Positions 37,074 to 45,926 of a DNA stretch of 64,000 nucleotides are shown piece by piece. Position numbers and translations under genes: made by a program. The stretch covers positions 186,001 to 250,000 of the forward strand of contig NZ_JAQIVH010000008.1 in NCBI RefSeq assembly GCF_028746185.1. Reading direction: 5' to 3'. Source of the DNA: Paenibacillus_E qinlingensis (GTDB lineage Bacteria; Bacillota; Bacilli; Paenibacillales; NBRC-103111). Numbering within the stretch: position 1 is the stretch's first letter; every line of letters begins with the position of its first letter. Under the pieces are notes generated by a model that did no database searches, was not told the origin of the DNA, and saw only the letters and a list, made by a program, of their open reading frames with translations.

Positions 37074-37841
37074 CTAAGATAATTCATTTAATAATTGCTG
37101 GATAGCGGCGACATCTGATTTAAATTGTTCAACGGTGTTACCCATGACGAACTCCATTAGCATGTAACGGTCTTCTCGGCTGTCTATCTGTGCCAAGTAC
37201 TGTGACCACTCGTGAATGCCTTCAGCAAATGGTCTGCGAATATCGCCTTCCCAATAATACGCATGGAGGTTTAAAAGCTTCTTACGCTCCGCTAATTCAT
37301 GCAGTCCTTCACACCGCTCTTTCACGGAAAGCTCCGGTGTTGGCTGCCACAAGCAAAACAGATTGGCATGATCTGCCTCCTCCAGCAGCCGCATAGACGA
37401 TTGATTCGTATCTGTTAATGTCCCTCTATGCCACTCAAGTGCAACTTTTATACCTTCTGCTGCAGCCATCTCAGCTATAAGTTTTGCTTCTTGTGCAATG
37501 CGAGCATAATAGTCTGATGATGCTGCCGAAGAGGGAACGGTTCCAGCCCATATGCGAATAAGCGGGGCGTGCAACGCTTTTGCAGCGATCAGGCTCTCTC
37601 GAAAAACTTGCTCAGGTTGTTGGTTCACAAGCAAACGAAAATAAGAACCATATGCGGCAATCTGCATACCGGAATCGATTGTCCTTGCGTACAGATTGTG
37701 AGCGCCAGCTGCATCCCCAGGTTGAACATGCGCGTTCTCTGACCATTCAATTGCTTTCAATCCGCAATGACTGCTCAATTCAAGAATTTCAATTGCTGAT
37801 CTTTCACGAAATGTGACGGATACTAGTCCAGGTAAAATCAT
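37074..37841 (-). CDS. Sugar phosphate isomerase/epimerase-like TIM barrel
   Basis: 255-residue xylose-isomerase-like (AP-endonuclease-2) TIM barrel. Metal-ligand candidates are E31-32 region (K-A-I-E-W), E136-W-H (L-E-W-H-R), the H in N-L-H-A-Y near 195, and E near 233 (L-M-E-F). Such proteins isomerise or epimerise sugars or dehydrate inosose; the substrate is unknown. GAGAGG precedes the ATG by about 8 bases. Single gene with its own terminator. A second, distinct barrel of the same superfamily is at 56168. Confidence 0.82.
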   Translation of the reverse strand: MILPGLVSVTFRERSAIEILELSSHCGLKAIEWSENAHVQPGDAAGAHNLYARTIDSGMQIAAYGSYFRLLVNQQPEQVFRESLIAAKALHAPLIRIWAGTVPSSAASSDYYARIAQEAKLIAEMAAAEGIKVALEWHRGTLTDTNQSSMRLLEEADHANLFCLWQPTPELSVKERCEGLHELAERKKLLNLHAYYWEGDIRRPFAEGIHEWSQYLAQIDSREDRYMLMEFVMGNTVEQFKSDVAAIQQLLNELS

Positions 37842-37908
37842 AGTTTATTCCTCTCACTTTAAACATAGTCTCAAATTACATAATTCCCTAAACGATTAGA
37901 TTTGTAAA

Positions 37909-37959
37909 GAAAAAAAGACTCCAGTCACCCGAGTAGGAAGAGTGATTGTAGTCTTTTTT
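37909..37959 (-). terminator. Terminator after spore-protein gene
   Basis: AGACTACAATCACTC pairs with GGTGACTGGAGTCT (mismatches in the middle), followed by T6 on the minus strand, 25 bases past the stop. Confidence 0.88.
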
Positions 37960-37983
37960 AAACTTGTGCCTATAACCAATGGT

Positions 37984-38193
37984 CTAGCGTTTGAAGCCTT
38001 GCAGTTGTTGTTCAGCAATTTGTACTAATCTTTTCGTGATTGTACCACCGATTGAACCAGCGTCGCGTGTAAGGAGATTTCCATTATAACCATTTGGTTG
38101 CAAGGCAATCCCTAATTCTTGAGCAACTTCATACTTCAATTGATTTAAAGCGGCTTTGGCCTGTGGAACTAGCAATGTGTTGTTGTTAGCCAT
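37984..38193 (-). CDS. Alpha/beta-type small acid-soluble spore protein
   Basis: 69-residue DNA-coating spore protein. The first conserved block K-Y-E-V-A-Q-E-L-G-I contains the site cut by the germination protease GPR, and the second block R-D-A-G-S-I-G-G-T-I-T-K-R-L-V contacts DNA in A-form. It protects spore DNA from UV and is degraded on germination for amino acids. ATG 38193 is chosen since AAGGAGTG lies about 10 bases upstream; a longer frame from 38223 adds residues absent from the family. A sigma-G-like promoter precedes it. Confidence 0.96.
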   Translation of the reverse strand: MANNNTLLVPQAKAALNQLKYEVAQELGIALQPNGYNGNLLTRDAGSIGGTITKRLVQIAEQQLQGFKR

Positions 38194-38224
38194 TCGTAAA
38201 TCACTCCTTCTCGTGGTGTACACT

Positions 38225-38254
38225 TAGGATGTGGAGTGTAAGGAAATCTTATAC
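38225..38254 (-). promoter_or_regulatory. Sigma-G-like promoter of spore-protein gene
   Basis: On the minus strand GTATA (38254-38250), 18 bases, then CATCCTA (38231-38225). This fits the forespore sigma-G consensus GHATR-N18-CATWHTA with one mismatch. A transcript start near 38218 would leave a 25-base leader. Confidence 0.65.
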
Positions 38255-38264
38255 ATTCTTTTTC

Positions 38265-40019
38265 TCATTTTTCATGTTTTAATGGAATGACGATGGAGAA
38301 CGTAACTCCAGCCTCTTGCGTTGTGAAATCAATTTTCCCTTTATACCGTTCAATTAACTGCTTAATGATATGAAGTCCGAGACCTTTATTGTTCTTTCCT
38401 GTTTTGGTGGAGAAGCCTGATTCAAATATTCGTGTGTGGATGTCAGGAGTAACAGGATTACAAGAATTCTGCACCTGAATCGTGAGTTGATTGGCTTGAA
38501 CGATGCCTTCTACACTGATTTTCCTTTCGTTGACAGGCAGCTCGATCGTCGCGTCAAACGCATTATCAATCAAATTACTTAATATGCGGACTAAGTCAGT
38601 CGTCTTAATCGTTGTCAACCGCAAATTTTCCATATTTTTAAAATCAACCTGCATGTCAATGTTATGCAATTCGGATTGTGCCAACTTCGCTTGGATAATT
38701 CCGCTTAATGCTGGAATATTAATTTCAACCGCTTTAATTTTGTTATCCATCATTTTCGCTTCTTGGATTAAAGGATCAATATAGTCCTGCAGACTTTCAT
38801 ATTTCTTCAATTTAATCATCCACGAGATGGTCGTAATATGGTTGATGATATCATGACGCTGTTCTTTGATCGACTGAACAATTGAATTAATATTCGCCAG
38901 ATACACGTCTTGAACTGTTTTCACTGCTCCCTCATTCTTCTTCCGAGTAATCGAATACAGAATGATAATAACAACACAAACTAGAAGTGTGACAATGCTC
39001 ATGAATATAAATACTTCACGAAACTGCTGATGCAATGTTTTTTCGATCTGCGTGTAATCGGTTGCAACCATAACCACTTTGGGTAAGTCATCACGCTTAT
39101 ACTTCAGATTGCTTGTGACCATCGGAGTAAAGCTCTTTAGAATATTCGTTCCATTAATCACAACATTGTAAAAAACCGTACTATTCTTAGTCAAAGCTTC
39201 CTTGATTTTACTCTCTTCAACGCCGTCTCTATACTTATAGCTTCCATTTAATACGAGTCGCTCTGAATACCAGCTGGCTCTATTATTAGGTGTTGGCGTT
39301 TTATCGAAGATCTTCTCCGGATTTAATACGCCGATTTCGATTAAATTTCCTTTGTTACTTTCGAGGAGTTCTTGGATACTGACATCCACCCCTACTTTTT
39401 CACGATAATTCTCAAGACTACTGGATACGTTTAAATAGGGATTAATAATATAATTGGTCGTTCCATCGTAATATTCTCCCCATTTCCTGATGTTCGCTTC
39501 ATCCGTCGAAGCTGTATCAATGGGGCCGCTCCAGAAATTATCGAGGGTTAATCCCGTGCCAACATCTACACGTTTACGATCCGTTAATTGTAATTGGGCG
39601 GAATATACGATTCCCCACGTTTTCGAGCTTGCATTGATTTCTTTGGGATCCGAGGATCTTACTCCAATGAAGTCATCACCTTGCCTCTCGAATAACGTAA
39701 TCCCGCCAATATTCAGCTCCTTCGCCAAGGCGACCAGTTGATCGTTCGTAACTTGGTGGAAATCAGGATGTAAGGACTTCTGAATAACAATTGAAGCGGT
39801 TCTTAGTTCATGTCCAAGCATTTCATCATAGGTTGCCTCTACTTCACTTTGCTTACCAAGTTCGGCAGAAATTGTAGAAGTAACGAGATTTATTTTCTCT
39901 TTTTGATGATTATTCAGAAGTATCTTGGAATGTTGAAAATACGTTAAATTCATACTTAATATGGCGATTAAGAAGATAAGAATCGTTTTTAATGGGAACT
40001 TGTCTAATGATGAAAACAT
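38265..40019 (-). CDS. Orphan sensor histidine kinase (GHKL, CitA/DcuS/Spo0B-like)
   Basis: 584-residue membrane kinase: helix about 8-28, a large extracellular sensor domain (about 30-335), helix about 340-362, then a dimerisation/phosphoacceptor segment with R-H-D-I-I-N-H near 384 and an ATPase domain with N-A-F-D-A, S-G-F-S-T-K and G-L-G-L-H. The R-H-D-x-x-N-H box resembles CitA/DcuS and AgrC kinases. No response regulator adjoins it. ATG 40019 is chosen because GAGGGAG lies 9 bases upstream; a longer frame begins at 40043. It precedes the spore-protein gene but a sigma-G promoter separates them. Confidence 0.88.
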   Translation of the reverse strand: MFSSLDKFPLKTILIFLIAILSMNLTYFQHSKILLNNHQKEKINLVTSTISAELGKQSEVEATYDEMLGHELRTASIVIQKSLHPDFHQVTNDQLVALAKELNIGGITLFERQGDDFIGVRSSDPKEINASSKTWGIVYSAQLQLTDRKRVDVGTGLTLDNFWSGPIDTASTDEANIRKWGEYYDGTTNYIINPYLNVSSSLENYREKVGVDVSIQELLESNKGNLIEIGVLNPEKIFDKTPTPNNRASWYSERLVLNGSYKYRDGVEESKIKEALTKNSTVFYNVVINGTNILKSFTPMVTSNLKYKRDDLPKVVMVATDYTQIEKTLHQQFREVFIFMSIVTLLVCVVIIILYSITRKKNEGAVKTVQDVYLANINSIVQSIKEQRHDIINHITTISWMIKLKKYESLQDYIDPLIQEAKMMDNKIKAVEINIPALSGIIQAKLAQSELHNIDMQVDFKNMENLRLTTIKTTDLVRILSNLIDNAFDATIELPVNERKISVEGIVQANQLTIQVQNSCNPVTPDIHTRIFESGFSTKTGKNNKGLGLHIIKQLIERYKGKIDFTTQEAGVTFSIVIPLKHEK

Positions 40020-40089
40020 GCTTACGATCTCCCTCAGCAGCATTTAGTAACCTTATTATAAAGCAATTTTGTCGAATTTTGCAGTTTTT

Positions 40090-41067
40090 TTAAAAAAATT
40101 GTCCATTGGTGTATTTTAGATAATCGAAAACGATTTTTAAAATCTCACTTGTTTCATTATACTGCCTTAACAGGGCAGATTTCTCAAATTTTTCTTGTGC
40201 TATATCCTCTTCTATTAGAAGCAACAACCACATGGAATACAACGCACTGAATATATGATACTCCGCAATGAAGCTGCCATGTGTGGGAGACTGCAGACTT
40301 TCGCGTACGGAGATATATTTAGTAAGAATAGCTAAACGTGAATCCTGCCCAATGACCAAGCGCCTGTATTGCGGGCTCGTAATGTCCATCAAAGAATATA
40401 AATCCCAGAATACACTGTTCGTATGTACGTACTCCCAATCGAAAATGAAGATTGTATGATTCACTTCACCGATGTTTAACGGATACAAATCGCCATGTGA
40501 AACGACGGTTTCCAAGTCAAGATGATCATAGCGTAGAATATTCTGATCAAAGTAGGCAATGTCATCATCAAGAAATCCCAATCTCTGGCATATTTGCCTC
40601 ATTTGCACATCCTTAGACAAAATAAAGCTTTGAATTTCTTTCACTCTCGGAGAGTGCCCATCAAATTCTTCAGGCAGAAGCGATGTCGGCAAGAGATGCC
40701 AATAGGGAATGAACTCCGCCGTTTTTAGCATCATATCGCTGTTAAAGTTATGTTCCAATTCACCTAGATCTTCGAAAACCATCCATTCCTTTTCCGGTTC
40801 CAACTCTTGTGAATAGTAAAGAATCTTGGGGATGTGAACCTCAGGAATTCGAACGTGTACATTCTCTTGTAACCATACTTCCTTCCCCTTATTGGGATAA
40901 TTCGTGAGTGGTTTATAAATAAAGCTTGTCGTGGTATCATCTGCCTGAATGTGAATCCGCTCAACTTTCTGACCATTACGACCCACGTAGATAACTTCTC
41001 TTACATGCGGAATATCGTCACGAACATGGCCAGATTCTAAGAAGATTTGGTTGTCCATAAGAACCAT
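40090..41067 (-). CDS. Aminoglycoside-phosphotransferase-fold (CotS-like) kinase
   Basis: About 325 residues of APH/choline-kinase fold. The catalytic loop V-S-H-G-D-L-Y-P-L-N (D near 200) and the metal-binding F-D-W-E-Y follow the family pattern; an N-terminal beta-rich lobe binds ATP. Members phosphorylate sugars, choline or antibiotics, and the CotS group belongs to the spore coat. The gene is divergent from a glycosyltransferase gene, similar in content to the CotS/CotSA pairing, but the assignment is inferred. Start choice is uncertain: ATG 41067 has AAGGA 11 bases upstream; ATG 41058 and longer forms to 41097 are possible. Confidence 0.8.
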   Translation of the reverse strand: MVLMDNQIFLESGHVRDDIPHVREVIYVGRNGQKVERIHIQADDTTTSFIYKPLTNYPNKGKEVWLQENVHVRIPEVHIPKILYYSQELEPEKEWMVFEDLGELEHNFNSDMMLKTAEFIPYWHLLPTSLLPEEFDGHSPRVKEIQSFILSKDVQMRQICQRLGFLDDDIAYFDQNILRYDHLDLETVVSHGDLYPLNIGEVNHTIFIFDWEYVHTNSVFWDLYSLMDITSPQYRRLVIGQDSRLAILTKYISVRESLQSPTHGSFIAEYHIFSALYSMWLLLLIEEDIAQEKFEKSALLRQYNETSEILKIVFDYLKYTNGQFF

Positions 41068-41203
41068 TATTTTCACCATCCTTGTCCTGCTTATCATCTA
41101 TACTTCCCCTATCACATAGTTTAATGGGCATGATATCCATTAGAAAATATGATATATTTGGCATATAAAGTTAATTCATAGTCCCCATGGAGGCTTACTT
41201 ATC

Positions 41204-42127
41204 ATGTTACATGTACTTGTAGACGAAAATGATCAAACAGCGTGGTATCCGAATTATCTCAGTGGTTTGAAAAAAGGGCTTGAATCCGCGGGAGTCCCGT
41301 ATATCTTTACCCCGGAACTGCCAAAAGACCCCAAACATCCCGTTCTCATAACACGCTTCACCCTATTTGATATGATCAAAGATGCCAATCCTGTTCCGCA
41401 GCATCTGTATATTCAAGAACATGACGTCTGGAACCCTTTTACGAACGTGTTAGACTTAGAGTCATTATGGATCTTCCAGCATCCTTCTCTGAAGGCCATT
41501 TTCTATACGAATCCCAGCATGGTGCCTTGGGGCAAACGTTGCCTGCCTCCTGGTTCACAAGTCGAAGTCATCGCGGCGGGATTTCCTTATGATCATGACT
41601 ATGTGAACGCCACCTTGAATGGCATCCAACCTTCTAATGAGCGGGAGAAACTAATTGTTTTCCCAGGCCGTATGAATGAGTTCTATCAGCCTTATCTCTC
41701 CGTCCGCTTGGCGTTTGAATTTATGGAGTTAGGGTATCGCGTGGTCATAGCCTCACCTGTTACACCGTTGTCCCACTATCCTGTTGCCATGTGGAGAGAA
41801 TTAGGCATTGAAGTGGGAAGGCTGCCGCATGCTGAGTACTATCAACTTTTATCAAAAGCAACAGCTGCCGTATCCGTGACGATTGGCGGCAGTCTCACCT
41901 TGGCGCTCTACGAAGCTCAGCTGCTAGGCGCTGCGCCAATTGCTCCCAAGGGTCGAGATGATTTGCCTCCATTCACCGAAATGTACAGCCCTCGATATGA
42001 TCTTCTGCATCCAAGAGAAGCTATTGAAATGGTACAAAATAAAGTCCCTGTTACCATAGATACGCGCTGGTTCAGTATTGATGCCTATGTTCAAACTTTA
42101 CTGGATACGATTTCCAATCGAATATGA
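41204..42127 (+). CDS. GT4-like glycosyltransferase
   Basis: 307-residue protein of GT-B fold, without membrane helices. The C-terminal half has the nucleotide-sugar binding pattern: V-F-P-G-R near 155, G-Y-R-V-V-I-A near 180, L-P-H-A-E-Y-Y near 215, and S-L-T-L-A-L-Y-E-A-Q near 240. The E of the last motif is the usual GT4 ribose-binding residue. Shorter than typical GT4 enzymes (about 370), mostly in the acceptor-binding half. It could glycosylate a surface or spore-coat component. GGAGG lies before the ATG. Divergent from the APH-fold gene, separated by about 140 bp. Confidence 0.78.
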   Translation: MLHVLVDENDQTAWYPNYLSGLKKGLESAGVPYIFTPELPKDPKHPVLITRFTLFDMIKDANPVPQHLYIQEHDVWNPFTNVLDLESLWIFQHPSLKAIFYTNPSMVPWGKRCLPPGSQVEVIAAGFPYDHDYVNATLNGIQPSNEREKLIVFPGRMNEFYQPYLSVRLAFEFMELGYRVVIASPVTPLSHYPVAMWRELGIEVGRLPHAEYYQLLSKATAAVSVTIGGSLTLALYEAQLLGAAPIAPKGRDDLPPFTEMYSPRYDLLHPREAIEMVQNKVPVTIDTRWFSIDAYVQTLLDTISNRI

Positions 42128-42131
42128 TGAG

Positions 42132-42180
42132 AAATAACGACCATCATTTCCTCCATATAGGAGAAATGATGGTCGTTTTC
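42132..42180. terminator. Bidirectional terminator between glycosyltransferase and foldase genes
   Basis: AACGACCATCATTTC pairs perfectly with GAAATGATGGTCGTT, extended by CTCC/GGAG, with T on the right and A on the left. It serves both converging genes. Confidence 0.93.
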
Positions 42181-42194
42181 TTAGATGAGGCATC

Positions 42195-43253
42195 CTATTC
42201 CGCTTGTTTAGTTGACGTTTTGATAATAACAGTCGATTCCTTGACCCAACGCTCCGTCATCCGTGGAAATGCTTGTTCCATGAGCGCGATTTCTATACCT
42301 GGACTAGCCTTCTCCAGCGGTAAGAAGCCGGTGTCCTCCAACGCTAAGCATTGGAAAATATAATAGCTGCCGTTTTCCTCAATTGGGTTCGTTACGTCAG
42401 CTTCTCGTAACGTTTGAACGCTGCGCCACACGTCCGTTCCATTCATCGTGTCTTGCTTGGCTGTTTGTTCGTTAAATGCTCGCTGTTGCAGCACAAAATT
42501 CTTTCTGTTCTCCTGTTGAAGAAGCTTATCCGCATCCTCACCGCGTTTCAAGCCCTCCGCAATCGACTGAGCCGTACGAAATGCCTCATCCTTGGATAAC
42601 TCTTTACCGAACGTTATCACAAACATATTCGTTTGAAGGCGGTTCGGTTTTTTGTATAGAGATAGATGTTCTTGGTAATACGCAGCAATCTCCTCTTGGG
42701 AGAAAGGTTTCTCTGCCATCATGTGATCTCGCAATTTAGCAAGGATATCGGCTACGAAAAAGTCATAATAGTGATCTTCCTCAACCGTTATAGGACCATA
42801 GACAACTTCGTTGTTCAAGGCTGCGTTCTTTCTTCTTATTTGCTCTGATTGCCATTTCGTCACGTAATCCGCGTACCGAACCGATTCGAGTAATCCTCTT
42901 CGCTGTGCCTCAAGAAGTTGCGCTTTCAATTGTATACTTTCATTTAACGCTAATTCACGTTTGTCTGCAACATTTTCTTCCAGATTGCCATCTGCATGAG
43001 AACGCAGCTTCTTCATCTGCCACTGGAGTTCCTGCTCCACGATGGACTCTCCATTTACCGTGGCAATCACCTCTTCATTGTCAATGGTTGTGACCTTTGC
43101 TTGCGCTTGAGTCAAATTCCACCACAGAATCCCTATGAAAGTAAACCCGATTAGGCAGGCCGCGAATAGCATGAGCCTAGGACTGCGCATCGAATGCCAT
43201 GCACCTTTTCCATTACCTGCAACGGTTCGATGATAGATCGCTTTGTTCTTCAT
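42195..43253 (-). CDS. SurA/PrsA-like membrane-anchored foldase
   Basis: 352 residues: a cytosolic tail, one membrane helix (about 28-45, L-M-L-F-A-A-C-L-I-G-F), then an extracellular part. The segment I-A-T-V-N-G-E-S-I-V-E-Q-E-L (about 63-76) is the start of the SurA_N/PrsA chaperone domain, followed by long helices; residues about 190-320 correspond to a parvulin-type region that is weakly conserved, so isomerase activity is doubtful. It probably helps exported proteins fold on the outer membrane face. ATG 43253 is chosen for AAGGGAG 8 bases upstream; a longer frame runs to 43271. It follows the beta-helix gene without overlap and may be co-transcribed with it. Confidence 0.8.
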   Translation of the reverse strand: MKNKAIYHRTVAGNGKGAWHSMRSPRLMLFAACLIGFTFIGILWWNLTQAQAKVTTIDNEEVIATVNGESIVEQELQWQMKKLRSHADGNLEENVADKRELALNESIQLKAQLLEAQRRGLLESVRYADYVTKWQSEQIRRKNAALNNEVVYGPITVEEDHYYDFFVADILAKLRDHMMAEKPFSQEEIAAYYQEHLSLYKKPNRLQTNMFVITFGKELSKDEAFRTAQSIAEGLKRGEDADKLLQQENRKNFVLQQRAFNEQTAKQDTMNGTDVWRSVQTLREADVTNPIEENGSYYIFQCLALEDTGFLPLEKASPGIEIALMEQAFPRMTERWVKESTVIIKTSTKQAE

Positions 43254-43297
43254 ACCGCGGCTCCCTTCCATTCTTACTCCCTATCATTATTTAAAAT

Positions 43298-45739
43298 CTA
43301 AGGCAGTAACAGCACATCACCAAATGCAGCCGTATTTGTCCAATTGTTACCAGTTCCGTTCCACATCGTCTGACTATCACGAGCGCCGCCATTACTGTCG
43401 TCGTTATTCGCAATATCAAACCCGAATTTCATACCCGCAGTTGGTGTTATACCTAAATTGCTCCAAGGAATAGCGGCTTCCAGGCTATATCCACCTGTGA
43501 TTGGTGTTGTTTTGAACAACACACCTGTGAGATGACCAGCCTTCTCTGATCCTGTCAAATCGTTGTATCCAAACGCAAATTGACGATCGTAAGCATCGTA
43601 CGTGAAATTTCGATTATGATTTGCATCGATATAAATGTCAAAGGAATCATCATCATAGATATTGGTAGAATCATTGAAGAGTGCAGGATCCGCTATGTTC
43701 ACACCGACATATAAATAGGTGCTGTCCCACATGACACCGAACTGTGAACTTGTATAGGTGGCTCCGCTCACCGTTTTAGTAATCGGCGTTGTAATCTGCC
43801 AGTCTGTTTCCGTCAGATTGCCATCAATCGTTACGGGGGCAGCTGTATGAATGGCTGAAACGGCAGGCGGCGCCGATTTCGTCGTCACGGTCAAGGCGCT
43901 ACCTCCAGATGAGTAATTCCATGCAGCATCTACAGCTTTTACATAGAAGACATACGTTGTGTTCGGCTGAAGACCAACGATAGATACAGAATTGGCAGAA
44001 GCCGGTGTAAGTGTGATGGCATTATAATCTTTATACACGTTATATCCCATCACACCGAAATTATCCACAGAGGAATTCCAGGTAAGTTTAACAGAAACAT
44101 CAGTTACACTTGAGACAGTCACATTAACAGGAGTCGTTGGGTTTTGTGTATCGGTGTAGGAGGCATTGTATTCATTTGCTCCGATATCTGGACTGCTGCC
44201 GACAGGACCGCCCCAGAAATCTTGGCCGCCGTTGTTCGCAATTACTTTACCTGCATCAATAGCAGGTGAAGTCGCCTGTAAACGATAACCGCTTGTTGTT
44301 GCTCGACCATCCCCGCCTGAGGAGCTATTGACGAATTGTGGTGTACCGATCACACCATTCGCATCGGTTGGCGGCGTGAAGCCGTCATACAAATTGCTAT
44401 CATAAATATGCGTAGATGGGAAATCGATGGGTCCGCCTCCTGAGATAGAAAAAATATTATTCTCGAATTTCGTGTTGTAATAGCTGCCTTCCCAAGACAC
44501 AGATTTCAAACCTTGAATTTTAAAGCCGTTTCCACTGTTTTGAATGAAGGTGTTGTTATAGACATGTGTGGCTTCCTGATCAGCACTGGAAAACGTAGCG
44601 TCAGCCCAATGTAGATGGTTATCATTTTTACTAATGTTGTAGCGAACGATATTTTGCCCTCCGAATCTTCTCAAATCCCCCATACTCATGAAGAAACCGC
44701 CTGAGTTATCATGCGAATAATTGTATTGATACGTATGTGTGCCATACGTGTGAATATCACTGTCAAAGGCCGTTGAATCATTATCTGTACCTGATTGGAA
44801 ATGTACTCTTGCTACTTCATTGTACTGAATCGTCGCATCCTTGGTCGCCCATGTCCATATGCCAGCGATCCAGCGATGATTCGTGCCATTCACCCCGATA
44901 TCATAGCAAGCGTTATGTTCGATTAACACCCCATTGCCATAACCAACTACGATACAGTCCGCGCCTGTTCTTGCGATCGTATTGTTTTTAATTTGGACAT
45001 TCGTATACCAGGACTGGAACGTCGTCACATCATTCCAATGTGTACCCGTGCCATTCGAGTAGAAGCCCATTGTTGTATTATCATGGATATTATTGTTTTC
45101 CACGACCAAATCGTTAAAGCTAGCCAGCGGAGATCCCGTCGGACCATCTTGTGTCATCACATAGATCGCTGCGTTCAGGTACATGTCGGTATCGCGGTTA
45201 GAGCTTCCCTTGACGTTGTGGATATTCAGATTTCTAAGATGAATACTATTTAAGAGGCCAGAACCTTTACCTACAACAAGAATTCCACTGCGTTTCGCAA
45301 CCGTTGCTGCATCATTGGTGATTTCCAAATTTTGCACCGTGATATATTGGACATTGTAAAGATACACCGTTGAAGCTGCTCCCGCGCCATTCAGAACAGG
45401 ATTAGACCCGCTTCCGTATTTATCAAAAATAATAGGTGAGCCGCTGCTGCCAGATCCATTTGGCTGTAAGGTCCCCGTCCACGAGGAGCCCGATTTGAAA
45501 AGCACTTTGTCTCCCGCACCAAAAGTCATGCTGTTAACCTTGGCTAATGTTTTCCATGGCGATGCTGCGCTTGTGCCGCTATTCCCATCATTTCCTCCAT
45601 CGGAATCAACATAATAGGTTGTTGCAGCTGCTGATACAGAAGTAGGTGCAACAAGCAGCAATTGTGCCCCAAGCAGTGTCATAACAAGGACTAGTGAGAA
45701 CAGTCGAGCCACGAATCGATTGCTAATCATTAGATTCAT
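43298..45739 (-). CDS. Secreted right-handed beta-helix protein with Fn3 and CBM9-like modules
   Basis: 813 residues. Signal peptide 1-38 (V-S-A-A-A); pectate-lyase-like beta-helix about 40-530; fibronectin type III module about 532-624; CBM9-like sugar-binding domain 626-813 (P-V-T-I-D-G-N-L-T-E-T-D-W). The first 80 mature residues closely follow the giant SLH protein (Y-Y-V-D, G-G-N-D, G-S-G-S-S-G), but there is no SLH anchor, so it is probably released. Likely a polysaccharide lyase or hydrolase; catalytic residues were not identified. AGGAGG lies 7 bases before the ATG. A perfect cre-like box and a TATAGT -10 candidate sit upstream, pointing to catabolite repression. Last gene of cassette III. 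Confidence 0.85.
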   Translation of the reverse strand: MNLMISNRFVARLFSLVLVMTLLGAQLLLVAPTSVSAAATTYYVDSDGGNDGNSGTSAASPWKTLAKVNSMTFGAGDKVLFKSGSSWTGTLQPNGSGSSGSPIIFDKYGSGSNPVLNGAGAASTVYLYNVQYITVQNLEITNDAATVAKRSGILVVGKGSGLLNSIHLRNLNIHNVKGSSNRDTDMYLNAAIYVMTQDGPTGSPLASFNDLVVENNNIHDNTTMGFYSNGTGTHWNDVTTFQSWYTNVQIKNNTIARTGADCIVVGYGNGVLIEHNACYDIGVNGTNHRWIAGIWTWATKDATIQYNEVARVHFQSGTDNDSTAFDSDIHTYGTHTYQYNYSHDNSGGFFMSMGDLRRFGGQNIVRYNISKNDNHLHWADATFSSADQEATHVYNNTFIQNSGNGFKIQGLKSVSWEGSYYNTKFENNIFSISGGGPIDFPSTHIYDSNLYDGFTPPTDANGVIGTPQFVNSSSGGDGRATTSGYRLQATSPAIDAGKVIANNGGQDFWGGPVGSSPDIGANEYNASYTDTQNPTTPVNVTVSSVTDVSVKLTWNSSVDNFGVMGYNVYKDYNAITLTPASANSVSIVGLQPNTTYVFYVKAVDAAWNYSSGGSALTVTTKSAPPAVSAIHTAAPVTIDGNLTETDWQITTPITKTVSGATYTSSQFGVMWDSTYLYVGVNIADPALFNDSTNIYDDDSFDIYIDANHNRNFTYDAYDRQFAFGYNDLTGSEKAGHLTGVLFKTTPITGGYSLEAAIPWSNLGITPTAGMKFGFDIANNDDSNGGARDSQTMWNGTGNNWTNTAAFGDVLLLP

Positions 45740-45788
45740 TCTTTCGCCTCCTATTGGATGTTAACTATAAAACTGAATTTAGCTTTAT

Positions 45789-45802
45789 TGAAAGCGTTTT
45801 CA
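45789..45802. promoter_or_regulatory. cre-like box before secreted beta-helix gene
   Basis: TGAAAGCGTTTTCA fits the CcpA operator consensus TGWAANCGNTNWCA. It lies 50-63 bases before the start and overlaps the -35 region of a TATAGT -10 candidate on the minus strand. Confidence 0.75.
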
Positions 45803-45848
45803 TTCAGTGCAACAGAAATATCTTTTTTAATCCCCCCTCTCGATACTC

Positions 45849-45866
45849 CTCTGATATCTATCAGAG
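45849..45866. promoter_or_regulatory. 18-bp palindrome between PhyH and beta-helix genes
   Basis: CTCTGATA and its exact inverse TATCAGAG flank TC. There is no T run, so it is more likely an operator or mRNA processing hairpin than a terminator. Confidence 0.35.
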
Positions 45867-45926
45867 CCGCTTCCACCGGCAACCAACATTTCGAAACCGA
45901 TGGAAGTAACCCTCTAGTCAATACGG

